In this document: positions 1-6,554 of the stretch, piece after piece
Layout of the letters: each line of letters begins with the position of its first letter
Position numbering within the stretch: position 1 is the stretch's first letter
Source: Desulfatitalea sp. UBA4791
Lineage (GTDB): Bacteria > Desulfobacterota > Desulfobacteria > Desulfobacterales > Desulfosarcinaceae
Reading direction: 5' to 3'
NCBI GenBank assembly: GCA_002402905.1
Contig: DHGT01000137.1
Span: forward strand, 1 to 13,146
Length of the DNA: 13,146 nt
Made by a program: the position numbers and the translations under genes
Notes under the pieces: model-generated
Database searches by the model: none
What the model saw: only the letters and a program-made list of their open reading frames with translations
Told to the model about the DNA's origin: nothing

Positions 1-2725
1 GCGCCTCGGGGATGTTGGGCGCCAGATCGCAAACCGCGCGGCCGCGCTCGCCGAGCACCCGGGCAGCCACCCGGATGCGCTCGGGGTCCGGATCGATGCC
101 GTAAACCCGCGCGCCGTCGAAGCGTTCGAGCACCCAGGCGCCCGGCACGCCGAAGCCGCAGCCGATGTCCAGCACGGTTCCCAAGGGCCGTGCGTCGTCG
201 AGATAGGGGGGCAGCTCGTTAAAGAGCACGTCCCATTTCAGCTTGAAGCGCGCAAAGAGCCTGGGATGGGTCTCCAGGGGACGGTAGCGGGCCAGGATCC
301 GCTGGTGAGGGTCCGAACCTGTGGCGGGTTTGGCGCTCTGCCGGGCGAAATACCACCCCAGCATGGGCGGCAGCAGCAGGAAAGCCCCCAGCAGCGAATA
401 GCCGATGCCCAGAAACGAGGTGATACCCGCGCTGTACAGCAACGCATGGTCGGCGGTGCACAGCACCCCGAAGCCGATCAGGGTGGACACTGCGGCCATG
501 ATCACCGTCATTTTGATGCGTTCAAACGCTGGATCGTTCATGCCGCCGTAACGCTGGTAGGCGCGCACCATGAAGAGAGCGTAATCGATGCCCATGCCCA
601 TCACGATGATGCCGAGCATCAGGGCCGGAATATCCAGCGGATGACCGGAAAGATGGAGGGTGCCCAGGGTGCCGACGAGCGCGAAGATCACCGGCAACAG
701 GGTAATGGCGGTCAACTTCAGGTCCAGGAAGAAGACAAAAAGCAGCAGGGCCACGCTGAGACCGATCACCGCCAGCATCTTCATGAAGGTCGAAAAGAGC
801 AGGCGCCCCAAGGTTTCGGAAAAATAGGCCGGATCGAACACCCGGGCCAATTCCCTGTAACGCCCGTAAAAGTCGGCGCCTGTGTAATCCGGCCCCGGCG
901 TCAAGGTGGCGAACTGCATCCAGGTGCCGTCCGCCTGCCGCACGATGCCCATGAGGGGCAGGATCTCTTCGGGCAAACCGGGATCGACCGGCGGCTTCGA
1001 GGCGCCAAGCATCTCGAAAAAGGGTGCGAAGGCCTCGTCGCTGAATCCCAGTTCGGCGGCCGCCGCCAGGGCATCATCGAGTGCCGCGATCCGTTCCGGC
1101 TGCCAGAAGGCCTGCCAGGCCGCAAAATTTTCGGCGCGTCGCTGCGGGCCGGGAAAAACCATGGCCGGCAGGAATCCGGGGCCCAGGCGGCCGGACCGCA
1201 CATCTTCGCTCACTCGGCTCAAGAGCCGATCCCCGGCCGCCTGCAGCGCCGCCGGCGAGTCCGCCGTGGCCATCACGAAGAGCTTGTTGAAGATGCCGCC
1301 GCCCCACACCCGGTTCATCAGCGCCTGGGCCGCCTCGGTGTCCCGGCTCACCGTGTTCATGCGGCTCAGATCGGTATTGAAGACCGGCTTGGCGAAAAAG
1401 AGCATGACCCCCATGAAGACAAAGGCAGCGGCCGCCGTCCGCCGACCGGCGACCGGGAGTCTGGCCACCAGCCTCCGAAACGGCAACGAACGGGGCCGGG
1501 CCGGCGGCATTTGCGGAAAAATTCGCGGAAAGACCAAATGGACGAAGATAAACGAGGCGGCAATGCCGATGGCGGCGAATTGGCCGAGCTGTTCGAGCAC
1601 CGGAAATCCGGTCAGATTCAGGGCGCTGAAGGCGCCGATGGTGGTCAAGGCCGCCATCAGGCCGACGGCCCAGACCTCCCTGGCGGCCGCGCGGCCGGTG
1701 GTCGTTTCGGATCGATCCAGAAAAAGCAGATAGGCGATGCCGTGGTCCACGGTAATTGAAATGATCGCACCGCCGAACCCGAGGGCCAGGATGGAGACCG
1801 CTTCATGCCAGAGGGCCAGCAAGAAAAAGGCGGTCACCGTACCGGCCAGGGCCGGCAGAAAGGCGCACAACCCGAGCAAGGGGCGTGGAAAAGCGAACAG
1901 CAGCAGCAGGGCGATGCCCACGGTGGAGAGCACGATGGCCTGCTGCACGTCCCTGCGGGCGATGCGCTCATTGTCCAGGGCGGCGCGATAGGCGCCCATG
2001 GGCGTCATGACCACGGGACCCAATTCCGGGTCTTGGGACACCTCTTCCAGGAAACGGGTCAGCCGGCCGGCAAAGGCGGTGTCGGTGCCGGCCGCCGCTG
2101 GCGTGGCCAGGATCAACAGATGGCGATGGTCGGCCGAAAGGAGCTGGCCCTTGTAAATGTCGATGTTTTCGGCCGGCGCCAAGTGGGCCAGCCGGGCCAT
2201 GATGAGGTTCCGAAAGGCCAGGGGATCCCGCGCGATGAATCGGGTCTGGCCGATGGCGTCCAGGCCGAGCAGCTGGGTGTGCAGTTCGACCAGCTGGCGC
2301 TGCACGGTGTCGGTGGCCAACAGCGGCCGGATCTGGCTGTCGAGTTCATCCGCCGAAAAAAGTACCGGCAGGGAATCGACGACGTGGTCGAGCAGCGCGG
2401 GAACCACGGCCTGCATGGCGTCGGTGCCCACCTGCCTGAACAGGCCGCTGGCCTTCATCCGCTCGGTGACCCAGATGGCGCTTTGCACCAGCCGATCGGG
2501 ATCGGCGGTGGCCGTACCCAGGTCCACGACCAGTTCGCCCTGCATGGGATGGTTTTTGAAAATCTCGCCGGCATCGGCGAGGACCGGGTCGTTTTGGGGC
2601 AGGTAACGGATCACATCGGTGTCGATATGGGTCAGTTGGAAAGCTGTCGCAAACAGCACGCCGATCAGGCCGAAGGTGACGAGCAGCAGGGGGAGGTTGA
2701 ACCGTTGGGGTGTCATCGCATTCAT
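1..2725 (-). CDS. MMPL/RND-superfamily exporter fused to a C-terminal SAM-dependent methyltransferase (partial, runs off left edge)
   Basis: The reading frame is open from ATG at 2725 to the window edge (908 codons visible, 3' end missing). An N-terminal membrane helix (about residues 11-29) is followed by a periplasmic domain (about 30-260). A helix bundle (about 262-400) carries ITVDHGIAYLLF, a second helix and periplasmic domain span about 430-640, and a second bundle (about 645-793) carries MGMGIDYALFMV. This duplicated layout with Asp-containing central helices is typical of MMPL/RND-type predicted exporters driven by ion gradients. After a cytosolic linker (about 795-848) the same frame continues with VLDIGCGFGVPG (851-862) and YGIDPDPERI (875-884), which are SAM-binding motifs I and II of class I methyltransferases. 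The start ATG overlaps the TGA of the upstream glycosyltransferase-like gene (ATGA), implying translational coupling. The substrate is unknown. COG4258-type exporters of this kind occur in lipid and aryl-polyene envelope clusters, so a lipid-linked cargo is a reasonable guess only. Confidence 0.88.
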   Translation of the reverse strand, partial: MNAMTPQRFNLPLLLVTFGLIGVLFATAFQLTHIDTDVIRYLPQNDPVLADAGEIFKNHPMQGELVVDLGTATADPDRLVQSAIWVTERMKASGLFRQVGTDAMQAVVPALLDHVVDSLPVLFSADELDSQIRPLLATDTVQRQLVELHTQLLGLDAIGQTRFIARDPLAFRNLIMARLAHLAPAENIDIYKGQLLSADHRHLLILATPAAAGTDTAFAGRLTRFLEEVSQDPELGPVVMTPMGAYRAALDNERIARRDVQQAIVLSTVGIALLLLFAFPRPLLGLCAFLPALAGTVTAFFLLALWHEAVSILALGFGGAIISITVDHGIAYLLFLDRSETTTGRAAAREVWAVGLMAALTTIGAFSALNLTGFPVLEQLGQFAAIGIAASFIFVHLVFPRIFPQMPPARPRSLPFRRLVARLPVAGRRTAAAAFVFMGVMLFFAKPVFNTDLSRMNTVSRDTEAAQALMNRVWGGGIFNKLFVMATADSPAALQAAGDRLLSRVSEDVRSGRLGPGFLPAMVFPGPQRRAENFAAWQAFWQPERIAALDDALAAAAELGFSDEAFAPFFEMLGASKPPVDPGLPEEILPLMGIVRQADGTWMQFATLTPGPDYTGADFYGRYRELARVFDPAYFSETLGRLLFSTFMKMLAVIGLSVALLLFVFFLDLKLTAITLLPVIFALVGTLGTLHLSGHPLDIPALMLGIIVMGMGIDYALFMVRAYQRYGGMNDPAFERIKMTVIMAAVSTLIGFGVLCTADHALLYSAGITSFLGIGYSLLGAFLLLPPMLGWYFARQSAKPATGSDPHQRILARYRPLETHPRLFARFKLKWDVLFNELPPYLDDARPLGTVLDIGCGFGVPGAWVLERFDGARVYGIDPDPERIRVAARVLGERGRAVCDLAPNIPEA

Positions 2726-3438
2726 AGGGCCATCAGGAGCAGCAACAGCGCCAGCGCGTGGGCGGCGATGATGAACTTGCGGTAGCGGTGGTAAAATTCA
2801 TTGTTCTTTTGCAGACGGCGCAGGCCGCCCAGCATCCGGCGCCACCGGTCCAAAGGCAGGTAGCGCAAGTTGTCCGAGGGGGAGTTGCTCTGGAATGCAA
2901 AGGAAGGATAAACGGCATAGGTACACGCGTCGTCCAGCTTGTTCAAGAACTCGTCGTACGCCACGCCGCGCCAAGGATGCTGCGTCAATTGGCGGGCGAA
3001 CCGATGGTTGACGGCATAGGACTGGGTCAGGCTGCGGTAGCGGATCCTGACCACGGATGGGTTGACCGTGGGCCGGCTGCTCTTGACCATGCAGCCCAGA
3101 AAAAACATGTGCCACTCCGGGTGGCTGCGCATGAACGCGACGCAGTTGCGCAGAATATGGGGCGAAAAGCGCTCGAATTCGATGTCGTCCTCGAAAATCA
3201 AGATATGCTCGGCCCCGGCCTGCAGCCCCTGGGTCATGCACCGCATATGGGATTCGTAAATCCCCTGCTCGCAGTCGGTGGGGTGGCGCGGAACGATGAC
3301 GAACTCGACCCGTTCGGCCAGTCCGACCCGGGCGAACTGGGCCAGCGCATCTTGCCGGCGGTCCGGCCGCTCGATCAGAGAAATGCAATATATCTTATCG
3401 AAAAAATCCCAGCCCGAGGCCCCACCATGCGATTCCAT
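2722..3438 (-). CDS. Glycosyltransferase family 25-like protein with C-terminal membrane anchor
   Basis: With the chosen start the product is 238 residues. The N-terminus IYCISLIERPDRRQDALAQF (about 16-35) matches the opening of GT25/LPS beta-glycosyltransferases, and IFEDDIEF (81-88) matches their acidic nucleotide-sugar/metal motif. The last ~18 residues (about 221-238) are very hydrophobic and form a probable membrane anchor. GT25 enzymes transfer sugars, often galactose or glucose, to lipopolysaccharide cores or collagen-like acceptors; the acceptor here is unknown. The protein is shorter than many family members and the C-terminal half is divergent. The start is uncertain: ATG 3438 lies just before the conserved domain, while an in-frame ATG at 3519 would add 27 residues but sits in the loop of a predicted hairpin. 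A strong AGGAAAGG-type Shine-Dalgarno lies about 25 bases upstream of 3438, farther than usual. The stop overlaps the exporter start by 4 nt. Confidence 0.75.
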   Translation of the reverse strand: MESHGGASGWDFFDKIYCISLIERPDRRQDALAQFARVGLAERVEFVIVPRHPTDCEQGIYESHMRCMTQGLQAGAEHILIFEDDIEFERFSPHILRNCVAFMRSHPEWHMFFLGCMVKSSRPTVNPSVVRIRYRSLTQSYAVNHRFARQLTQHPWRGVAYDEFLNKLDDACTYAVYPSFAFQSNSPSDNLRYLPLDRWRRMLGGLRRLQKNNEFYHRYRKFIIAAHALALLLLLMAL

Positions 3439-3504
3439 ATCGATCCGAACGGCTGAAATAGTCCTTTCCTCCCGGCCTGCGGAATTGTATAGGTAGTGTC
3501 CGTG

Positions 3505-3531
3505 CACAAATAGGCCCATCGGCCCTTTGTG
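3505..3531. other. Inverted repeat/hairpin upstream of the GT25-like gene
   Basis: CACAAA and GGCC (3505-3516, separated by TA) pair with GGCC and TTTGTG (3521-3531, one extra C), leaving the four-base loop CATC. On the minus strand the loop contains the ATG at 3519, the alternative upstream start of the GT25-like gene. No T-run follows on either strand, so it does not look like an intrinsic terminator. It may be a leader-RNA structure, an operator, or the relic end of a mobile element (it directly follows TAGTGTCCGTG). The pairing is seen in the sequence; function is unknown. Confidence 0.4.
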
Positions 3532-3620
3532 GATGGGAACTAAATGGTGCTGGACGCGTCCCCCTTACTACATGGGGGTTCTTAAAAACTCAACCCGATT
3601 TGAAGGTCATAGCGAAAAGG

Positions 3621-4007
3621 ATGATCAAACGCCTTGTCAGACGCATCGCCGACACCCGGTATGTCCGTTCGGCCCTCAGTGAACAGACGGACCTCTCCCT
3701 GTTCAAGCAGAAGCCGACGCCCCGGGTGATCTGGGGTCTGATCATCGTCGGCATCAGCTACACCATCGGCTGGCCGCTGATCACCCTTCTGGGATTCGTT
3801 GCCGCCTGCACCGGACGACCCTTGATTCTGGCCGTCGGCGGGCCGGTGGCCTACGGCCTGTCCCACCTCGTCTTTATCCTGGGTGCGTATGTGGCCGGTG
3901 CGCAGTATGCCCATGCCTTTTTACGCTGGTCCACGCGGATCCTGATGAAAAAACTGCTCGTCCCGCAAGCGCCTCATCAAGATAAAAAGCAGATACCCGG
4001 AAACTGA
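3621..4007 (+). CDS. Small integral membrane protein of unknown function
   Basis: I do not recognise the family. With ATG 3621 the product is 128 residues; an in-frame TTG at 3600 would add seven. The first ~35 residues are basic (RLVRRI, RYVR, FKQKPTPR) and probably cytosolic. Hydrophobic stretches at about 36-60 (VIWGLIIVGISYTIGWPLIT and on) and 65-95 (LILAVGGPVAYGLSHLVFIL and on) predict two to three transmembrane helices, followed by a basic, polar tail. The stop is separated by a single base from the start of the following B12-radical SAM gene, so the two are almost certainly co-translated and the membrane protein may act as its partner or anchor. A GAAGG sequence at 3602-3606 is a possible but distant ribosome binding site for 3621. 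That the gene is real is supported by this coupling and the coherent membrane topology; its function is not known. Confidence 0.7.
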   Translation: MIKRLVRRIADTRYVRSALSEQTDLSLFKQKPTPRVIWGLIIVGISYTIGWPLITLLGFVAACTGRPLILAVGGPVAYGLSHLVFILGAYVAGAQYAHAFLRWSTRILMKKLLVPQAPHQDKKQIPGN

Positions 4008-4008
4008 T

Positions 4009-5436
4009 ATGCGTATCGTCCTGGTTCATCCGGCCGGCTCCAACTGGATCCCCGGCAGAAAAGACATGGCCGCCGTGGCCAACCGCATGGCCCCCTTAGG
4101 CCTGCTCTCCATCGCCGCCTATCTGGAACGTGCCGGTCACACGGTTTTCGTCCACGACTGCCTCGGGCCGCAGGCGCCGAGCGGCATCTCCGCCAATGTG
4201 TCCCGTATCATGGATAACGAGCCCGACCTGGTGGGCTTTTCGGCCACCACGTCCGGATTCCTGGACGGCTATGACATGGCGGTCGCCATCAAGCGAATCA
4301 GACCGGAGGTTCGCACCGTCTTCGGCGGGGTGCACGTCTCCGCCCTGGGCGGCCGCCTGCTCGAACGATTCGAACAGATCGACTACCTGTGTCCGGGCGA
4401 AGGCGAGGTGACCCTCACCGAACTGGCCGACGGCCGCGCTCCGGGCGAGATCGTCGGCCTGATCTGGCGCGATGGAGAGCGTATCGTCGTCAACCCGCCG
4501 CGGGCCCATCTGCCTGACCTCGATGCCCTGCCCTTTCCGGCCTACGAAAAGCTGGCCGGATTCCCCAAACGGTACAACCTGCCCCTGTTCAGCTACATCC
4601 TGGCGCCCGGCGCCACCATGGTCACCAGCCGGGGCTGCCCGTACCGCTGTTCGTACTGCGACCGCTCGGTCTTTCATCAGGGCTTTCGCTACAATTCGCC
4701 CGACTATGTCTATGCCCACATGCAGTACCTGCGCACCCGTTTCGGCGTGCGACACCTCAACGTCTACGATGACTTGTTTACGCTGAACCGCAAGCGTATC
4801 GCCGGGCTGTGCGACCTGCTGGTCGATCGACCCCTGGGCATGCAGTTCAACTGCGCGGTACGCGTGGGGCACGTGGACGACGAGCTGCTGCGCATGCTCA
4901 AGGCGGCCGGCTGTCTGATGGTCTCCCTGGGTATCGAGAGCGGCGATCCCGATTTGCTGGCGGTCCACAAACCAGGGGTCTACCTGGACGAGGTCAAGGG
5001 CACCGTCGGCCGGATCCAGGCGGCCGGGTTGCGGGTCAAGGGGTTGTTCATGATGGGGCTGCCCGGCGAAACGGCGGCATCCATTCAAAAGACCAGCGAC
5101 TTTGTGATCTCTTTAGGTTTGGACGACATGAACATGGCCAAGTTCACCCCCTTTCACGGCGCGCCGGTGTGGCGGACCATTTTCGAGGAAGGGACGGTGG
5201 AAGAGGATTGGCGGCTGATGAACTGCCTCAACTTCGTCTTCGTTCCCAAGGCAATCGACTCCAAGGAGACCCTGGATCGTCTTTATAACACGCACGTGAA
5301 GCGCTTCTATTCGGACCCGGCCTGGCGGCGGCGTTTCATGCGGCGCACCTGGCAGCACCGCCACAGCCTGTGGTACATGTTCAAGCACCTGCCCGGCTTT
5401 CTGTATGCCATGCGCACCTTCGAACCCAAGAATTGA
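4009..5436 (+). CDS. B12-binding radical SAM protein
   Basis: A 475-residue protein. The N-terminal Rossmann-like cobalamin-binding domain (about 1-145) shows MRIVLVHP, APLGLLSIAAYLERAGHTV, LVGFSATTSGF, VFGGVHVSAL and the CPGEGE end motif. The radical SAM core (about 200-400) contains the CxxxCxxC [4Fe-4S] cluster ligands C210, C214 and C217 in SRGCPYRCSYCDRS, then NVYDDLF and VSLGIESGDPDLL strand motifs and GLFMMGLPGE. The canonical DxHxxG cobalamin-ligand motif is not obvious (the corresponding stretch reads VHDCLG), as in many radical SAM members that bind B12 base-off. Such enzymes perform methylations, ring contractions or cyclisations, in many cases on lipid or peptide scaffolds; the substrate cannot be read from sequence. 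The gene starts one base after the small membrane protein gene. The terminal TGA is embedded in the first bases of a palindromic repeat. The basic C-terminus (about 425-475, RRRFMRRTWQHRH) may contact membrane or nucleic acid. Confidence 0.92.
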   Translation: MRIVLVHPAGSNWIPGRKDMAAVANRMAPLGLLSIAAYLERAGHTVFVHDCLGPQAPSGISANVSRIMDNEPDLVGFSATTSGFLDGYDMAVAIKRIRPEVRTVFGGVHVSALGGRLLERFEQIDYLCPGEGEVTLTELADGRAPGEIVGLIWRDGERIVVNPPRAHLPDLDALPFPAYEKLAGFPKRYNLPLFSYILAPGATMVTSRGCPYRCSYCDRSVFHQGFRYNSPDYVYAHMQYLRTRFGVRHLNVYDDLFTLNRKRIAGLCDLLVDRPLGMQFNCAVRVGHVDDELLRMLKAAGCLMVSLGIESGDPDLLAVHKPGVYLDEVKGTVGRIQAAGLRVKGLFMMGLPGETAASIQKTSDFVISLGLDDMNMAKFTPFHGAPVWRTIFEEGTVEEDWRLMNCLNFVFVPKAIDSKETLDRLYNTHVKRFYSDPAWRRRFMRRTWQHRHSLWYMFKHLPGFLYAMRTFEPKN

Positions 5437-5559
5437 CGGCGCCGTAAAACGCCCAATATCTGCGTTGCGCTCATCCCGTGGTCCTTGCGGCGTACGACAA
5501 GTACGCCTCAGGACACGGAATTTCGCGCGCCTTGATCTTGAACGTTTTACGGCGCCGTC
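5435..5559. repeat. 125-bp palindromic element with perfect 17-bp terminal inverted repeats (MITE/REP-like)
   Basis: The left end GACGGCGCCGTAAAACG (5435-5451) is the exact reverse complement of the right end CGTTTTACGGCGCCGTC (5543-5559). The interior is also roughly palindromic: GGCGTAC (5489-5495) and GTACGCC (5501-5507) flank a five-base loop at the exact centre, and the intervening arms match imperfectly (for example CCGTG and CACGG). The whole element could fold into one long cruciform or RNA hairpin. It begins inside the TGA stop of the radical SAM gene, so it may double as a transcript 3' end or mRNA stabiliser. It has no coding capacity and no clear target-site duplication. It resembles the dispersed palindromic repeats found in many copies in Desulfobacterales-type genomes, but that is from memory and a copy-number check is required. 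Confidence 0.85.
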
Positions 5560-5635
5560 CTGAAAAGACTGTTTACCAATCCATCAAGAATTCATCGGTT
5601 GCACCCAGAAATTAACCGTATACGGACATAGAAAA

Positions 5636-5669
5636 GTGGTCATATATGATCAGTGGTCGCATATGACCG
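5636..5669 (+). promoter_or_regulatory. Tandem 17-bp operator/enhancer-like boxes
   Basis: Two adjacent 17-bp units both start GTGGTC and contain CATATATGA or GCATATGA. Each core is near-palindromic: GGTCATATATGATC (5638-5651) and GGTCGCATATGACC (5655-5668). The repeat period of 17 bp is between one and two helical turns. A related half-matching copy, TTGTCATATATCAA, occurs at 5796-5809. The arrangement suggests a dimeric transcription factor binding site; the position about 150 bases before the expected start of a sigma-54 transcript fits an enhancer-binding protein. The repeats are seen directly; the regulator and function are inferred. Confidence 0.5.
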
Positions 5670-5779
5670 GCGGTGTTCACGGTTTCTGATTCGCCCCTCC
5701 CACGCCTGGTTAACCCTATATCCCAAATATTCCAATTAAATCGAATCAATACCGTTAAAAAAGCCGGGGGTCCGACTTC

Positions 5780-5795
5780 CGGCACGAATCTTGAG
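5780..5795 (+). promoter_or_regulatory. Candidate sigma-54 (-24/-12) promoter
   Basis: CGGCACG (5780-5786), four bases, then TTGAG (5791-5795) resembles the sigma-54 consensus TGGCACG-N4-TTGCW. The -24 GG is present, the spacing is exact, but the -24 T is C and the -12 GC is GA, which weakens the call. Transcription would begin near 5806, about 80 bases before the KH-domain gene. The third CATATAT box overlaps the start region, so a repressor model is also possible. Confidence 0.35.
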
Positions 5796-5887
5796 TTGTC
5801 ATATATCAACACCGACTTGTTTCTCAGCTTCCATCTTCCTCACTGCCAGAGAACCGATGGCATCAACCCCATTCAAAGGATCAAAAC

Positions 5888-6166
5888 ATGACGGACACGT
5901 TGAACCTGACCGGAATTGGCAATGGCGGCGTTTCAATCAAAGCGATTGTTGAAATCATGGCCCGCGCGCTGGTGGATCGACCGGAAGCGGTATCGGTTTC
6001 CGAAATCAGCAGTGCCCATTCGTTGATCGTGGAACTCAAGGTCGCCAAGGAAGACCTGGGCAAGATCATCGGCAAGCATGGACGGAACGCTGGCGCGATG
6101 AGGACGATTGTCAATGCGGTTTCGGCCAAAACAAAAAAGCACATCGTTCTTGAAATCATGGAGTAA
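5888..6166 (+). CDS. khpA: KhpA-like KH-domain RNA-binding protein
   Basis: A 92-residue protein consisting of a single KH fold: IKAIVEIMARALVDRPEAV (about 17-35), SLIVELKVAKEDLGKIIGKHGRNA (about 45-68) with the RNA-contacting GxxG loop GKHG at 62-65, then a helix and the closing strand KKHIVLEIME. This closely follows the KhpA (YlqC) family, small RNA chaperone-like proteins that bind mRNA and sRNA and usually partner with KhpB/Jag. Typical KhpA proteins are about 75-80 residues and lie between rpsP and rimM; here there is a roughly 15-residue N-terminal extension (MTDTLNLTGIGNGG) and none of those ribosomal neighbours, so this may be a second paralogue specialised for this locus. AAAGGA 7 bases upstream supports the ATG at 5888. 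It is the first gene after the regulatory region. Confidence 0.88.
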   Translation: MTDTLNLTGIGNGGVSIKAIVEIMARALVDRPEAVSVSEISSAHSLIVELKVAKEDLGKIIGKHGRNAGAMRTIVNAVSAKTKKHIVLEIME

Positions 6167-6200
6167 ACCCGAAGATCGGCTTTGCCGGGAAGTAGATGCC

Positions 6201-6551
6201 ATGATCATCGTTCGAATCATCATGCATGTGTTGCCTGAAAAGCAGAAAGAGGTGGTGCAAACGCTCCAGTCGCTGATGGTCCCCATGGAAAGAGAGGCCG
6301 GCTGTCTCAGCTATGCGCTCCTGTGCGACATGAAAAACCAGAATCTGCTGTGTGTGCTCGAGGAGTGGGAGAATCGTAAAAAGCTGGACCACCATTTGAA
6401 ATCGGACATTTTCGGAGTTTTGCTGGGAACCAAAAGTCTTTTGCACCAACCGCATGGTATCCATATTTACACGGTTCAGCAATCAGAAGGGATGAATGCC
6501 GTGCTCGGCGTGCGTGGCAAACATCAAGACGGCGCTTTAAAAGGGGGTTAA
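6201..6551 (+). CDS. Antibiotic biosynthesis monooxygenase (ABM)-fold protein
   Basis: A 116-residue protein. The pattern MIIVRIIMHVLPEKQKEVVQ, then LMVPMEREAGCLSYALL, then LCVLEEWENRKKLDHHLKS is the ferredoxin-like ABM/YgiN dimeric alpha-beta barrel fold (about residues 1-95). The C-terminal ~20 residues are polar and variable. Members include cofactor-free quinol or anthrone monooxygenases and heme-degrading enzymes, but many have no known substrate, and an oxygenase role would be odd in an anaerobe. The start at 6201 was preferred to an in-frame ATG at 6108, because the extra 31 codons overlap the KH gene and look non-coding (RFRPKQKSTS). GGGAAG lies upstream of 6201 at suitable spacing. 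It sits 34 bases after the KH gene and three bases before the radical SAM gene, so co-transcription is very likely. Confidence 0.8.
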   Translation: MIIVRIIMHVLPEKQKEVVQTLQSLMVPMEREAGCLSYALLCDMKNQNLLCVLEEWENRKKLDHHLKSDIFGVLLGTKSLLHQPHGIHIYTVQQSEGMNAVLGVRGKHQDGALKGG

Positions 6552-6554
6552 GCC

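Larger units (their letters stand above)
5560..5887 (+). promoter_or_regulatory. Non-coding upstream region of the KH-FtsH gene run
   Basis: This 328-base stretch is more AT-rich than its surroundings and holds no convincing gene; short open frames on both strands (for example 5612-5812 minus and 5673-5891 plus) have no domain-like content. It contains a 10-bp perfect palindrome CCGTATACGG (5616-5625), the tandem boxes at 5636-5669, the 8-bp palindrome GGTTAACC (5708-5715), a sigma-54-like element (5780-5795) and a third CATATAT box (5796-5809). It ends with AAAGGA (5875-5880), a good ribosome binding site 7 bases before ATG 5888. Confidence 0.6.

Noticed and set aside
266..1759. Long plus-strand open frame of 497 codons, with a second at 1805-2785
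   Set aside because: It lies antisense to the exporter, its translation is Gly/Arg/His/Gln-rich with no domain-like segments, and the opposite strand gives a clear multi-helix transporter. It is a high-GC mirror artefact.
3488..3510. TAGTGTCCGTGCACAAAT as the end of an insertion sequence
   Set aside because: No matching second end, transposase fragment or target duplication is visible, so it is kept only as a possibility under the hairpin finding.
3560..3578. CCCCC/GGGGG inverted repeat as a possible terminator between divergent genes
   Set aside because: Only five base pairs around a nine-base loop, with no T-run and no gene ending into it.
5612..5891. Short open frames on both strands in the 5560-5887 region
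   Set aside because: No ribosome binding site or family-like sequence; the region is better explained as regulatory DNA with palindromic boxes.
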